Positions 9,508 through 19,474 of a DNA stretch of 64,000 nt are shown one piece after another. Each line of letters begins with the position of its first letter. The first letter of the stretch is position 1. Origin of the DNA: Zelonia costaricensis (taxonomy: Eukaryota > Euglenozoa > Kinetoplastea > Trypanosomatida > Trypanosomatidae); assembly GCA_030849075.1 (NCBI GenBank), contig JASAOO010003563.1, positions 124,001-188,000 of the forward strand, read 5' to 3'. The translations under genes were made by a program, and so were the position numbers. The notes under the pieces are model-generated. The model did no database searches, was not told where the DNA came from, and saw only the letters and a program-made list of their open reading frames with translations.

Positions 9508-11970
9508 ATGTCGGAGACCGTCGGCAACAAGGCTCGGCGCACCTTCAAGGGTCGCCAGCGTTCGCAGCACGAGGTACAGACGGAGGCCTCCTTTGTGCCC
9601 GGCTGCACCAGCCTCGAGTACGCATACGACCCACTCGCGAGCGAGCAGTACGAGAACCTGGTCGGGTTGCGGCAGATGATTCAATCGTGCCTGGCTCTCG
9701 TCGCTGGCGACGTGTACGACGTGAACAGCTTCAAGGACATCCTGTACCAGCTCGAGAACGAGCTGCCCTCGACGCTGCCTGTGACCGACCTGCTGCTGCT
9801 CTCCTCCCGCCTTTTCCGCCGCACGGCGGAGCTCGGCCGGCTGCTGAGCTGCTTCTTCGGCGTTGTGTTCGCGGACGACCACACCGACGAGCACTTCCGC
9901 TTCGCCGAGGTGCGCCTTCTGCAGCGCGAAATCCGCGAGCTGAAGCGGCAGCTGAGCACCTCGGAGGAGGAGCGGGCGCGACTGAAGGAGATGCTGGACA
10001 ACGTCGGCCAGGTCGCCTACGACCACGGCAAGGCCGTGGAGCTGCTGGAGACGCACAACAAGGTGCTCAAGAAACAAACGACCGCCCTCGAGGACCAGAT
10101 GGCGCTGCTCTTCCACCAGCTTAACACTGGACTAGAGGGACACTGCAAGGACGCGTACCAGCTGGTGACGGGGGAGATGAAGGTGCAGGAGAGCCTCAGC
10201 CCGGCCCGCATCACGTTTCGGCAGACGATGGACAGCCTGAGCGAGCAGCTGCGCGGCTCCCGCGGCCTCATCACGGACGTGCGCGAGGTGCTGCTCGGGT
10301 GCAGCCAGGGCTCCCGCACCGGCGAGGCGTACGCGGCTGTCGAGCCGAGCGTGCGCTTCAAGCTGAAGATGCTCGAGTCGAACTTTCAGCAGCTGATGGG
10401 CCGCTTCACCGCCGTCAAGGACACGGTGGTGGAGACGGCGCAGGAGCTGATGAACGCGCTGCAGGAGCGCAAGAAGATTCTGTACCTCTCCTTCCAGCAC
10501 ATTCGACTGTACGACCTGCAGAACGCGAAGCTGCGCAACGCCCGGGCCATCTTGTCGCAGCTGCAGCACAACGCCTCGGAGGTGGTGCGCCGCATCGGTG
10601 TCACCTTTCCAGTCGGCAACCTCACCTCCGTCGACCGCTTCGGCCACATCAGCACGCAGCGGTGGCAGGGCGGCTACACGCTCGCCACGTTGCGTGGCTA
10701 CAAGCTGACAGAGCAGCAGCAGCTCCTCCAGCAACAGCAGCAGCAGCAGCTTCAGCAGACACCGCAGGGCGACGGCGAGCTTGCCGAGGCAAACCGCGGT
10801 GGCGCCTCGGGGCAGACGCCGGGGACGAGCGCGTCGAACATGCTGCCCGGCCTGACGGAGGCCCAGATCATGGCCGCGGAGAGCGAGATGGCCGCCATCG
10901 AGGGCGGAGCACCGCAGCACCCCGGCGCGTCCCGGGCGCCGCGGCTGTCTGTCTCGCACGTCGCCTCGGTCGCGGCGCCGCCACCGAGCCGTGTCTCGGC
11001 CGCCCCCAGCCGCGCCGTGTCCAAGGCCGGGAGCGTGCGCGAGTCGACGCGCATGCTGGGCACCACCGTGTCAGACGACATCCGCATGGCCGTCCAGGCC
11101 GACGAGGCCGACGTGCCGCCGTTCGAGACGGTGTCGGCCTTCTTGGATCTCATGCACCACGTCGACGCCGACATGGAGGAGCTGCAGAGGGCCCTCGTCC
11201 TCGACGACGAGATGAACGCCTTCCTCAAGATGCTCACCCTCTCCGCCTCGACCACAGCGCGTGCCGATGTGATGGAGGGCATGCCCGGGCTTGGTGGTCG
11301 GGCATCGACGCTGGAGCGGCGCGAGTACAACATGGAGATGGCGCTGCAGCCCACCGGCGGGCGCCCTGGTGGCTCGCGCAGCGCCGCGTCGCGCTCCTCC
11401 GGCAGCAGCTACGGCGAGGGCTTCGCCAACCGCGACAGCGACTCCCTTTCGCCGCCCTCGTCGAAGCCAGAGACGCCGCGGTCCCCCCACGACGGGCGCG
11501 GCGGGAGCGGGCGTGGTGAGCACGGCTCGTCCGAGACAGCCGTGGCGCGGCAAGCGGCGCAGCTGCAGCGGCAGCAGAAGCAGATCACGAAGATGCAGGA
11601 GGACTTCACATCCAAGATCGGTTTCCTGCGCCAGGTGTACGAGGCCCGCATCGGCGACCTCGAGATCCGGGAGACGACAGTGGGCAAGCGCCTGGGGCAG
11701 CAGTGGAACGCCGTAGCGGCGCCGCGCGCGGAGGCGGGGGCGGGGGCCGCGGGTACTCCGGCGGGGGCGGCCCCTGCACGCGTCGGTATCGAAGTCGGCG
11801 GGAGGTCGGAGGAGGATCGGCCGATGCAGCTGGGGCAAGCGGAGAGGGACAAGCTGTCGCGGGTGCGCAAGGACTGGCAGCAGTCAAAGCAGAAGATGCA
11901 GCCGAACCGCAAACTGCGCGACGCCACGGCGGAGCAGCTGCACTACACCACAAAGGACGAGAAAATGTGA
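9508..11970 (+). CDS. Conserved-looking hypothetical coiled-coil protein
   Basis: 820 residues from the ATG at 9508 (a GTG four codons earlier is not used as a start in eukaryotes). The N-terminal third is helical and ordered, with a clear coiled coil at about residues 131-208 (charged heptads around LLQREIRELKRQL). A polyglutamine-rich segment lies at about residues 402-416, followed by a long Ala/Ser/Pro-rich linker. A second coiled coil appears near residues 677-732 (around QLQRQQKQITKMQ). I recognise no named family. Large coiled-coil proteins of this type in trypanosomatids are often cytoskeletal or flagellar, but nothing in the sequence proves that here. Confidence 0.82.
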   Translation: MSETVGNKARRTFKGRQRSQHEVQTEASFVPGCTSLEYAYDPLASEQYENLVGLRQMIQSCLALVAGDVYDVNSFKDILYQLENELPSTLPVTDLLLLSSRLFRRTAELGRLLSCFFGVVFADDHTDEHFRFAEVRLLQREIRELKRQLSTSEEERARLKEMLDNVGQVAYDHGKAVELLETHNKVLKKQTTALEDQMALLFHQLNTGLEGHCKDAYQLVTGEMKVQESLSPARITFRQTMDSLSEQLRGSRGLITDVREVLLGCSQGSRTGEAYAAVEPSVRFKLKMLESNFQQLMGRFTAVKDTVVETAQELMNALQERKKILYLSFQHIRLYDLQNAKLRNARAILSQLQHNASEVVRRIGVTFPVGNLTSVDRFGHISTQRWQGGYTLATLRGYKLTEQQQLLQQQQQQQLQQTPQGDGELAEANRGGASGQTPGTSASNMLPGLTEAQIMAAESEMAAIEGGAPQHPGASRAPRLSVSHVASVAAPPPSRVSAAPSRAVSKAGSVRESTRMLGTTVSDDIRMAVQADEADVPPFETVSAFLDLMHHVDADMEELQRALVLDDEMNAFLKMLTLSASTTARADVMEGMPGLGGRASTLERREYNMEMALQPTGGRPGGSRSAASRSSGSSYGEGFANRDSDSLSPPSSKPETPRSPHDGRGGSGRGEHGSSETAVARQAAQLQRQQKQITKMQEDFTSKIGFLRQVYEARIGDLEIRETTVGKRLGQQWNAVAAPRAEAGAGAAGTPAGAAPARVGIEVGGRSEEDRPMQLGQAERDKLSRVRKDWQQSKQKMQPNRKLRDATAEQLHYTTKDEKM

Positions 11971-13109
11971 TGCGACGCCGTCCGTTGGCTCGACGGACTG
12001 CAAGACAGGCCAAGGGAGGACCGCTGCTCGAGAGACTTCTGCTTGGGATCGTTGTTGCTGCACCGGTGGCGTACGATGTGCCGCTGTGCGCAGCGTTGCC
12101 TCTTTTTTTTTTCCCGCGCCTGTGCGAGTTCATGTACACTAGCTTCACCTGCGGCAGGAAGGGTGAGAGGAGGGGGGGGAAGCCGATCGCCGATCGTGGC
12201 GCAGACGCAGTAATCGAATGGACTCGGGTAGTGGAAGCGGACGAAGTCCCTCCACGGATGGCACCCAAGCCCTGTCAGCCACTCCACTGGCTCGAGAACT
12301 GCTCCCTGAACTTCCCCCCCCCTCTTCCTCTGCCCCTCACCCACCCCGTCACGCACTTTCCTCCGTTCCTGTTTCATGGAACCTCAAACAAAAGCGCTAA
12401 CAAAGAGTAGAAAAAGAAAGCACAGCGGCTAGGAAGTGCTGAACACAAGCAGATGCATGAATCACACGTGACGCCCGAGTTGCCGAACTCAGGAATGCGG
12501 AGGTGCGCTGCCAATCAATCACCAGGGTTCTAGGCGATTTGGCTTTGAAGACACCGGCTGTTGTCTTGGCCACGTCTGTCCTTCTCCCAAAACTCCGTCA
12601 TCTCTCTCATTTTGCAGGGTGCTCGTGCCCTCCCCCCCCCTCCGGCCACAACTCTGTTTGCTTTCTTTCCACGGTGCTCACACATAGCAGGTTGGCGCGT
12701 CGCTGCACAACGCCTCCGCACCCCTTCCGACCCCACTCCGCCCCCCCTCCTCTCACGGCAACCTCCACCCTCGCGTCTACTCGGGGCAGTACCGTTATAT
12801 CACCCCTTTGTTGTACAATCAACCCCGCATTTGTGCCTTTTCTTCAAAGCTCCTCAGCCGCCTTTGTCTCTCGTTCTCCCTGTGTGTGTGTTTGGGTCTT
12901 GATTGCAGTGTGTACGGGTGGCGTTTTGCAGCCTTTCTCGCGCCGTCAAATACCCTTTGCGGTGCCTCATCGAGTCTCCGGAGCGTCCACGACGCATTCA
13001 GGCCAGACGTTGATACTGCTCGTGCCTGCTCGTCCCTGCTCCTCCTCCTTTTTGTACTTGCCAAACACGTTTCCTTCCACCACCCCCACCCCCTCACGTG
13101 AGGTGTGGC
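11971..13109 (+). other. Intergenic region / UTRs
   Basis: No gene seen. Several C/T tracts (about 12627-12650, 12720-12760, 12836-12890) precede AG at 12907-12908, a good acceptor candidate for the ArfGAP gene; another tract at 13040-13096 runs almost to the start codon. Confidence 0.55.
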
Positions 13110-14381
13110 ATGTCGCGGCACACCTACGTCAATCCGCAGGATGAGCGGGCCTTTGTCGCCATCTTCGCCAAGGACCCGGAGTGCAACCGCTGCTTCGAGT
13201 GCGGCTCGCCGAACCCGCAGTGGTGCGACGTGATGCACGGCACCTTCATCTGCCTCAACTGCAGCGGACAGCACCGCGGCCTCGGCGTGCACCTCACCTT
13301 CGTCCGCAGCTCCACTATGGATGGCTGGATGAACTGGAAGCCGGAGAAGCTGCGGCAGATGGAGCTGGGTGGCAACCGGCGCGCTCGCGTGTACTTCGAG
13401 GCCAACAACGTGCCCAAGACACCCCTCAAGGCGCGCTACGAGTCTCTCCCGGCCCTGCGCTACGCCGACATGCTCGAGGCAGAGTCGCTGGGCAAGCCGT
13501 TCAACGAGGCGGCGTGGCAACCGCCGGCGTGGTATGCGCGGCTGAAGGCTGCCGCCGCTGCGAGCCCTGCGGCGTCCTCCCCAAACTCCGCGTACCCGCC
13601 AGCGGACCAGAACCGCTTTGCCGGGGTCGGCTCCAACGGGCAGTCCTACACTGCCCCACCGAGCGCGAGCAACGCTGGTGGTGGGGCTGACTGGTACTCG
13701 GCCCTGTACAGCGGGTGGAGCGCCGTGTCGCAGAAGACGGCCGAGCTGGCGCAGCAGGCCACCGTTGCGGTGCAGGGCGCCGACGTGGATGGCATGCGCA
13801 GCTCCCTTGCGCAGAAGTGGGCTGGCGTCTCGGCCACGGTGTCGACGTATGCCACCGACCTGCAGCAGCGCATCGGCGACGGCGGCCGCAGCGCTGGCGG
13901 TGCTGGTGGCGGGGCGCAGGACGACGGATTGGCTGGCATGATGCAGCGCGCGCGGCAGGCGCAGGCGGAGAGCGGCGTGGGCGATCGCCCGGCGGACCCG
14001 AACCGCTACGGCCACATCGAGGGCGGCAGCACCACAACCGGCAGCGGCGTTGGGGCCCCACCGCTAACGGCGGTCGCGGCGCGTCGTGTACCCGGGCAAT
14101 CGCCGGCGACGTCACCCGTGTACCAGGGGCGCGTCGTCTCCACCGGCAGTGGCGCGAGCTCGCCGACGGCTGGGACGACAGCTGCCGCTTCTGTCCCAGC
14201 GGGCTGGGGTGCACCAGTCCGCCCGAGCCCAGCTCCTGCTCCGGCACCGGCGCAGAACGCCGTGTCCGGTGGTCGCCCGGGAAACCCGCTCGGTCTGAGC
14301 GGTGGCAGCCCGTTGTCCGCCGCGCCAACGTCGGCGAACAAGAAAGATGACTGGGACTGGGACGAGGACGACTTCAAGTAG
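13110..14381 (+). CDS. ADP-ribosylation factor GTPase-activating protein (ArfGAP1-like)
   Basis: 423 residues from the ATG at 13110. The ArfGAP domain covers about residues 10-130: a C4 zinc finger C28-x2-C31-x16-C48-x2-C51 followed by [16 protein letters not shown], in which R56 is the expected catalytic arginine. The family stimulates GTP hydrolysis on Arf and drives COPI coat release at the Golgi. The C-terminal half is Ala/Gly/Pro-rich, with an amphipathic-looking part around [20 protein letters not shown] that resembles ArfGAP1 lipid-packing segments. The extreme tail [11 protein letters not shown] is an acidic tryptophan motif like those that bind delta-COP. The combination points to ArfGAP1/Gcs1 rather than Glo3 or ACAP types. 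Confidence 0.9.
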   Translation: MSRHTYVNPQDERAFVAIFAKDPECNRCFECGSPNPQWCDVMHGTFICLNCSGQHRGLGVHLTFVRSSTMDGWMNWKPEKLRQMELGGNRRARVYFEANNVPKTPLKARYESLPALRYADMLEAESLGKPFNEAAWQPPAWYARLKAAAAASPAASSPNSAYPPADQNRFAGVGSNGQSYTAPPSASNAGGGADWYSALYSGWSAVSQKTAELAQQATVAVQGADVDGMRSSLAQKWAGVSATVSTYATDLQQRIGDGGRSAGGAGGGAQDDGLAGMMQRARQAQAESGVGDRPADPNRYGHIEGGSTTTGSGVGAPPLTAVAARRVPGQSPATSPVYQGRVVSTGSGASSPTAGTTAAASVPAGWGAPVRPSPAPAPAPAQNAVSGGRPGNPLGLSGGSPLSAAPTSANKKDDWDWDEDDFK

Positions 14382-14910
14382 TAGTGGTGTGTGGAGCGGG
14401 CGAGGGCGGGTGTGTGGTAGGTATGTGTGAACTTGCGAGGTGCAGAGGGAGCGTTGAGAACGGGTTAGGGACGCACGTCGATTGATGGTAGGTGCCCTTG
14501 GCATAACCGCGCGACGTAGCTCTCCCGTGGCTTTTCTCTTCTTTTTTTTTTTTGATGGGGCGGTGGTGAGAGATTGGTGGCAACGAGTCCTGCTCCTTCC
14601 CATCTGCTCACAGGCCTCAGCTCCACCCCATTTGCAGACGTCGCGCGGCGCGGCGCCTTTGGGTTCAGGGCCTTCGGGCTCCATGCGAGGCATCCAAGCG
14701 CCCCCTGCCAACTGGCTCGTTTGTTGGTGTTTAAACACGCACACACACACAAAAAAAAAGAGCGGAGATGACGCTGTCGGTGGCTTTGCCGTTGTGGACG
14801 CTTCTCATTCGTTGATCGGAACTCTTGTGTCTGTGTGTTTGTTCTTGTCCCATCTCCGCCCCCGACCCTTCTCTACCCCCCCATATTTCGATTACCAACA
14901 CCTTGAGACG

Positions 14911-14912
<2 letters not shown>

Positions 14913-14942
<30 letters not shown>
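14913..14942 (+). repeat. (AG)n microsatellite
   Basis: About 30 bases of AG dinucleotide in the 3' UTR or spacer after the ArfGAP gene. Confidence 0.95.
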
Positions 14943-14945
<3 letters not shown>

Positions 14946-15723
14946 GCGCGCTTGTTGTGCGTATTTGTGGGCCTACTAGTGACTAATGCAGCAGGTACCG
15001 AGCGATAAGAAAAAGAGAAGCAACAATGCGGTGAAGGTGCCTTGGTCTTCGCGCATAAGGCTTTGCACAAAAAACTCCGCATTTGGTGCTGCTTGAATGG
15101 AAAACAAACAACAAAAGCAACGCAGCCTTGCAGAACCGCCTTCATCCGTCGACTTGCGACAGAATGAGGCGACCGCTGGCGCAGGAAAGGCTGGCGTCAA
15201 CGTCGGCAGGCGACGCCGCGGCACCAACCGAACAGCGTTCATCACTTTCCCCCCTTTTGCGTTTCCCTCCTTCTTGCCGAACACCCACATACACGCACAC
15301 CCGAGAATCAAGTACAACCGGAAAAAGGCGAAGTGCGCGTCTGCGCTAAGGCCAAGCGGCAGTGCTGTGACTTGTCGAAGGGCGTCCAAGTCAACGTGGT
15401 GCAGTGCACACCGCTATAGAGAAAACAAAGAAAAGCGAAGACGTTCACACACGGATCTTTTCAGCTGCGCCCAAGCTGTTTCTAAAGGGGGAGTACTCAC
15501 CGCCCCTGGAACCAGGCTTGACAGCGGCCGCGTTGTGAAGACGTTTTTTTTTGTTTTTTTCGGGGAGGCGCCTGTCACCCTCGAGTCTTCCTCTCTCCTC
15601 TCTCCTCCCTCCTCCCGGCCCCCCCCTCCCCCCGGTCTCTCCACCTCCGTCTCCCTACACTGTACATCCGCACACCTTTGCACGCCCCCCCCCTCCCCCC
15701 CTCAGGCACAGTCGACTGCCATC

Positions 15724-15765
15724 GTCTTGTTCTTTTTTTTTTTTACCTTTTGACGTTCTGTACAG
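15724..15765 (+). promoter_or_regulatory. Probable spliced-leader acceptor for BBS9
   Basis: A T-rich tract with a 12-T run is followed by the first AG at 15764-15765, only 19 nt before the start codon at 15785. This is the textbook layout and also fixes the start of BBS9. Confidence 0.6.
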
Positions 15766-15784
15766 CTCCATCGGGCATCACACA

Positions 15785-18568
15785 ATGGGGTCCCTCTTCC
15801 AGCTACGTGACTTCTGGTACACCTCCTTTCCGGGGGAGGAGTTCTCGGCGTCCGCCGTGGCCCTCGCCGACCCCGACATCAGCTCCCTCTTTGACAAGAT
15901 CGTCATCGGGTCCTTCCAAGGCATGCTGCGCATTCTGAACCCCAGCGCGGTGCAGGGCCCGATGCTGCCGGGCGACCTGCTGTTGGAGAAGAAGTACGGG
16001 GACCCCATCCTGCAGCTCGAGTGCGGGCCGTTCCGGCCGTACCGCGCCGGCTCCCCACCGAATCTACTCGCTATCCTGTTCCCGCGCAAACTGCTCCTCG
16101 TAGAGATCAGCGCACAGGGCAGTGACGACGCAGGGACGGCGGCGGAGTTGAGCCCGAAAAGCGTGGAGCGGGCCGACAGCGAGGGCGGCGCCGGCGAGGC
16201 GGCCTCGTCCTCGACACCGCCCGGGCGGACACGGCAGCGGCACTCGGATAGCCGCGGCTCGAAGGACCAAGACGCTTTCTCGTCGCTCAAGGACCTCGGC
16301 GCGTTTTACACGCTGACGGTGCAGAACGAGGTGCAGCTCGAGCACACGGCGTACAACTTCGCCTCGGGCAGCTTCGGCAACGTGGCTTACAAGCTCGTCT
16401 GTGTGCAGGCGATGGACGGCCTGCTCACCATTGTGGACTACAACGGTATCATGTACCGCGCCTTCCTCCCGCAGAACCAGTTTCTCATTCCCGGACCGCT
16501 GCACTACTGCATGAACCGCGACGCGCTGCTGACGTGCAACGCGTCGATGTTCCTGCTCAGCTACAGCTTCACGTCGCTGGTGCTCGGCAGCACCGCGGAT
16601 GAGGCGTCTGGGGCCACCGGTGCGGTGCGGGCGAGCCGCAATTCGAACCTGCGTCCGCAGTGGGCCTTCAACCTCGGCGAGGACGCCGTTGCCATTGCCG
16701 TCTGCCGGCTGACGCGCGGGCTGCCGCGCGAGGAGGCCGACATCGTTGTGCTGTGCTCCACGCTGCTGTACGTGCTGAGCGAGAAGGGCGAGCCGCGCAT
16801 GATTCGCCACCTCGACGTCGAGGCGGCGGCCCTGTGCGTGTACCCGCTGCCAGGCATCCAGTACGACAACCTCCTTGTCGGCACCTTCAACGGGCTTGTG
16901 CAGGTGTACACGGACACGGAGCTGCAGTGGAGCGCCGCCGTCGCCAGCGGGGCGGCACCGCTCTTTCTCACGGTCGCCACGATGTGCGGCGTCGACGGCA
17001 TGATCGTGAATCTGTGCGCCGATAACACGCTCAGCATCAACTACCTTGGCACCGACCCGGTGGCGCAGCGGCCGCAGTCGCTGGAGACAAAGGCGACCTC
17101 GTACTCTGCGATTCTGCACGACCTGAAGCAGGTGGAAGGACAGATTAAGCAGCTCTCTGGCACCCTCAATGGGGATGGGGATGGCGGCGGTGCCGGTGGG
17201 GCCGCCGGCGTGGACGACGAGGACGTCGACGACCCGCTGGCCCTGGCAGGCGCCGCGGCCCGCAACCGCGAGAAGAAGCGTGCCCTGGAGGAGGCTGCGG
17301 CGACGCAGGCGGCCGAAGCTGCTGCAAAGAAGGCCGCCGCCGCCATGCCGGCCCTCACGCTCGAGAGCGCGTTTGGCCGCATCAACGCGGCGGCGAACAG
17401 CGCCAGCTTCATTGTCACCGCCGCGGCGCGTGCGACGCTGAGCGAGGGCGTGACCGATGTTACGTTCGTCGTGCAGGCCGTGTCGCCGCTGCTGGTGGAG
17501 CCGCAGCAGTGTCTCGTGGAACACATCACCCCGGGCGGCTCGGTGGAGCTTGCCTTCACGGTAAAGGCGCTGCAGGACAAGGACCTCATCATCCCGTCCT
17601 GCCTCGACCTCGTCGTCATCGCGGTGTTCCGCGGGGCGCGGCGGGAGTACGAGACGGTGGAGCACGTGGCCGTCGCGCCGCTCCCGCTCGTCGCGCGGCC
17701 GGTGGCCCCGGTGAAGAACACGGCCTTCTCCATTCAGATCAACACGGACCAGAGCCCGCCGCCGTCCCTGACAGCGCTCTTTGCGGACATGACCGCCTTC
17801 GGCAACGTCGCCGTCAACGTCCTCTCCGTCCGCTACCTCAACGGCGCCGACGCGACGGTGCTGGTGTCGAAGAACGCGGCGCGCTTCAAGGTGCAGGGCT
17901 CCACGATGGAGGGGCTCTGGCTGCTCACGGCGGAGGTGGCGCGGCGCGTGCGACTCCACTACGCGGACCAGGCCGGGCTCAAGTTCGAGGTGCCGGACGA
18001 GATGCCTATGCCGGACTTCTTGGCTGTGGTGGACACGCACTGGGCTATCCGAAAGGAGGTGGTGGCCGCCGGCGCCGCCCTCGACGACGCCGCCACGCTC
18101 TTCAGGGCAGTCGAGAAGCGCCTGCTGGCGCGTTTCCGCGACCGCAGCCCGGCCGACGCGACCGCCGTGGACGTGCTCTTCCAGGAGAGCTACAAACTCC
18201 TGCAGGAGCGCGCCGACGCCGTGACGCGGTCCAAGACGCGGCTGCGACAGGCCTCAGCGATGCTCAGCTGCTGCGCACGACTCGTGTGGCTGCACCTCGA
18301 GATGAAGGCGCCGTCAATGCCGCCTGAGCACGCTGCGACGCTGTCGGCGCTCTTCTCGTGCCCCATCACCGAGGACAACGAGGGCGGCTGGGAAGAGGTG
18401 ACCGAGGCGATCCTGGTCAAGCTTCTCGACGTGAAGGCGATGCGGGTGGCGACCGGCACCCTCGAAATCCCGAGCAGCGTTACAAACCTCAAGAAGTGCC
18501 TCACGACGCTGACGTCGACCGTCCTAGCCGGCCACAGTCTGGGGGCGACGGAGAAGACGGGCAGCTGA
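15785..18568 (+). CDS. BBS9: BBSome subunit BBS9 (PTHB1)
   Basis: 927 residues from ATG 15785; an open frame upstream to 15551 has no ATG and lies before the splice acceptor. The N-terminus reads MGSLFQLRDFWYT, then an ADPDIS segment and the KIVIGSFQGMLRILNP strand, which is the PTHB1 N-terminal signature. The first roughly 440 residues fit the beta-propeller. A Gly/Asp-rich insert (about residues 462-487) and an Ala/Glu/Lys helix (about 490-520) follow, then a GAE-like beta sandwich and a helical C-terminal region, as in other BBS9 proteins. BBS9 is a core scaffold of the BBSome, which moves membrane proteins in and out of the flagellum. The length is close to human BBS9 (about 890). Confidence 0.9.
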   Translation: MGSLFQLRDFWYTSFPGEEFSASAVALADPDISSLFDKIVIGSFQGMLRILNPSAVQGPMLPGDLLLEKKYGDPILQLECGPFRPYRAGSPPNLLAILFPRKLLLVEISAQGSDDAGTAAELSPKSVERADSEGGAGEAASSSTPPGRTRQRHSDSRGSKDQDAFSSLKDLGAFYTLTVQNEVQLEHTAYNFASGSFGNVAYKLVCVQAMDGLLTIVDYNGIMYRAFLPQNQFLIPGPLHYCMNRDALLTCNASMFLLSYSFTSLVLGSTADEASGATGAVRASRNSNLRPQWAFNLGEDAVAIAVCRLTRGLPREEADIVVLCSTLLYVLSEKGEPRMIRHLDVEAAALCVYPLPGIQYDNLLVGTFNGLVQVYTDTELQWSAAVASGAAPLFLTVATMCGVDGMIVNLCADNTLSINYLGTDPVAQRPQSLETKATSYSAILHDLKQVEGQIKQLSGTLNGDGDGGGAGGAAGVDDEDVDDPLALAGAAARNREKKRALEEAAATQAAEAAAKKAAAAMPALTLESAFGRINAAANSASFIVTAAARATLSEGVTDVTFVVQAVSPLLVEPQQCLVEHITPGGSVELAFTVKALQDKDLIIPSCLDLVVIAVFRGARREYETVEHVAVAPLPLVARPVAPVKNTAFSIQINTDQSPPPSLTALFADMTAFGNVAVNVLSVRYLNGADATVLVSKNAARFKVQGSTMEGLWLLTAEVARRVRLHYADQAGLKFEVPDEMPMPDFLAVVDTHWAIRKEVVAAGAALDDAATLFRAVEKRLLARFRDRSPADATAVDVLFQESYKLLQERADAVTRSKTRLRQASAMLSCCARLVWLHLEMKAPSMPPEHAATLSALFSCPITEDNEGGWEEVTEAILVKLLDVKAMRVATGTLEIPSSVTNLKKCLTTLTSTVLAGHSLGATEKTGS

Positions 18569-19474
18569 CCTGTGCTGGAGAGAGTTGCCCACACGAACGA
18601 CGGCGCTTCTGCGTGACTGATGTCGCCCCCTGGTGTCAAGACGGCTGTGACGTTGGCTCTTGTCGTTTGCGCGGCCCGTCCCCTCCACCTTCCCTTTTCT
18701 CCAGCTCGTTCTTACTCGAACCCACGGGGTGTCAGAAAGGATGAAACACACAAAAAAAGCACACGAGAGAAAAAAAGTGAAAGCCGCGTGACCGCGAACC
18801 GTGGGCTCTGCCACTGGAAAGCTGACGGTGCGTTGGTCATGCGCTCGGAAGTGCACGGCGCTACAGCAACGGCGTGCCTGACTGTCGGGAGCGCACGCAC
18901 GCGTACGAGGTGCGGCTGCGCTACGCCTCCTCCTCTCATCGTTGTGTAACTGCTGCATCGCGCTTGCGAAAGCAACCGCACGGACCGTCGCTTGAGTGTC
19001 TGCGGAATTGCAGTGACGTGCGGCGAGCAACTCTCCATGACAACCTGAAGGGAGGCGAGGTCACGCAGGCGACTCTCCAGCAGTCGACATTCTTTTTCCG
19101 TCTTCACCGGTTTCCGTCACGCACGCTTCTTTGTTTTGTGTTTGCTCCACACGCGCACTTGAGTTCTCTCTCTCTCGCCCCTAGAAGTGCCTCTTTCTCT
19201 TACGCGGACACGAGCAACAACGAACGCACGACACCCGTGCTGTATCACCACACACAGGCGCGGCGCAAGAGTCCGAATCCGAATTCAGTGAACCGACAAA
19301 GGGGCGCAGGTGGCCGCGGTGGCCCCCGCCCCCCTCCTCCTTACGCACCTCTGGCGTCTGTCGGCTCGTATAACTCGTTTTCCCACTTTCTTCAACTTCT
19401 CCACCAGCGCCCGCACCCTTTCGGCACGTTTGCCGTTGGTGTGTGCGGCTGCTGGCGCTTGCCGACAAGTCGGA
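18569..19474 (+). other. Intergenic region / UTRs
   Basis: No gene seen. The part from 18780 to 19080 is balanced in composition and carries no simple repeat. A tract at 19164-19182 with AG at 19183-19184 and another at 19377-19405 with AG at 19406-19407 are both possible acceptors for the deubiquitinase gene. Confidence 0.55.

Larger units (their letters stand above)
14382..15784 (+). other. Intergenic region / UTRs
   Basis: No gene seen; open frames here are low-complexity. Includes a T run near 14540, a GA microsatellite at 14913-14942, and C/T-rich DNA at 15587-15705 leading into the acceptor at 15764-15765. Confidence 0.6.

Noticed and set aside
12819..14015. 398-codon reverse-strand frame
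   Set aside because: Antisense of the ArfGAP gene and its leader; Arg/His-rich shadow.
14461..14470. Telomere-like GGGTTAGGG
   Set aside because: Single copy only; not an interstitial telomeric array. A similar lone match is near 28524-28534.
15551..15784. Longer N-terminus for BBS9
   Set aside because: No ATG, made of C/T tract translation (Pro/Ser), and lies upstream of the acceptor at 15765.
16064..18040. 658-codon reverse-strand frame
   Set aside because: Antisense of BBS9, which has clear family motifs; no motif in the reverse product.
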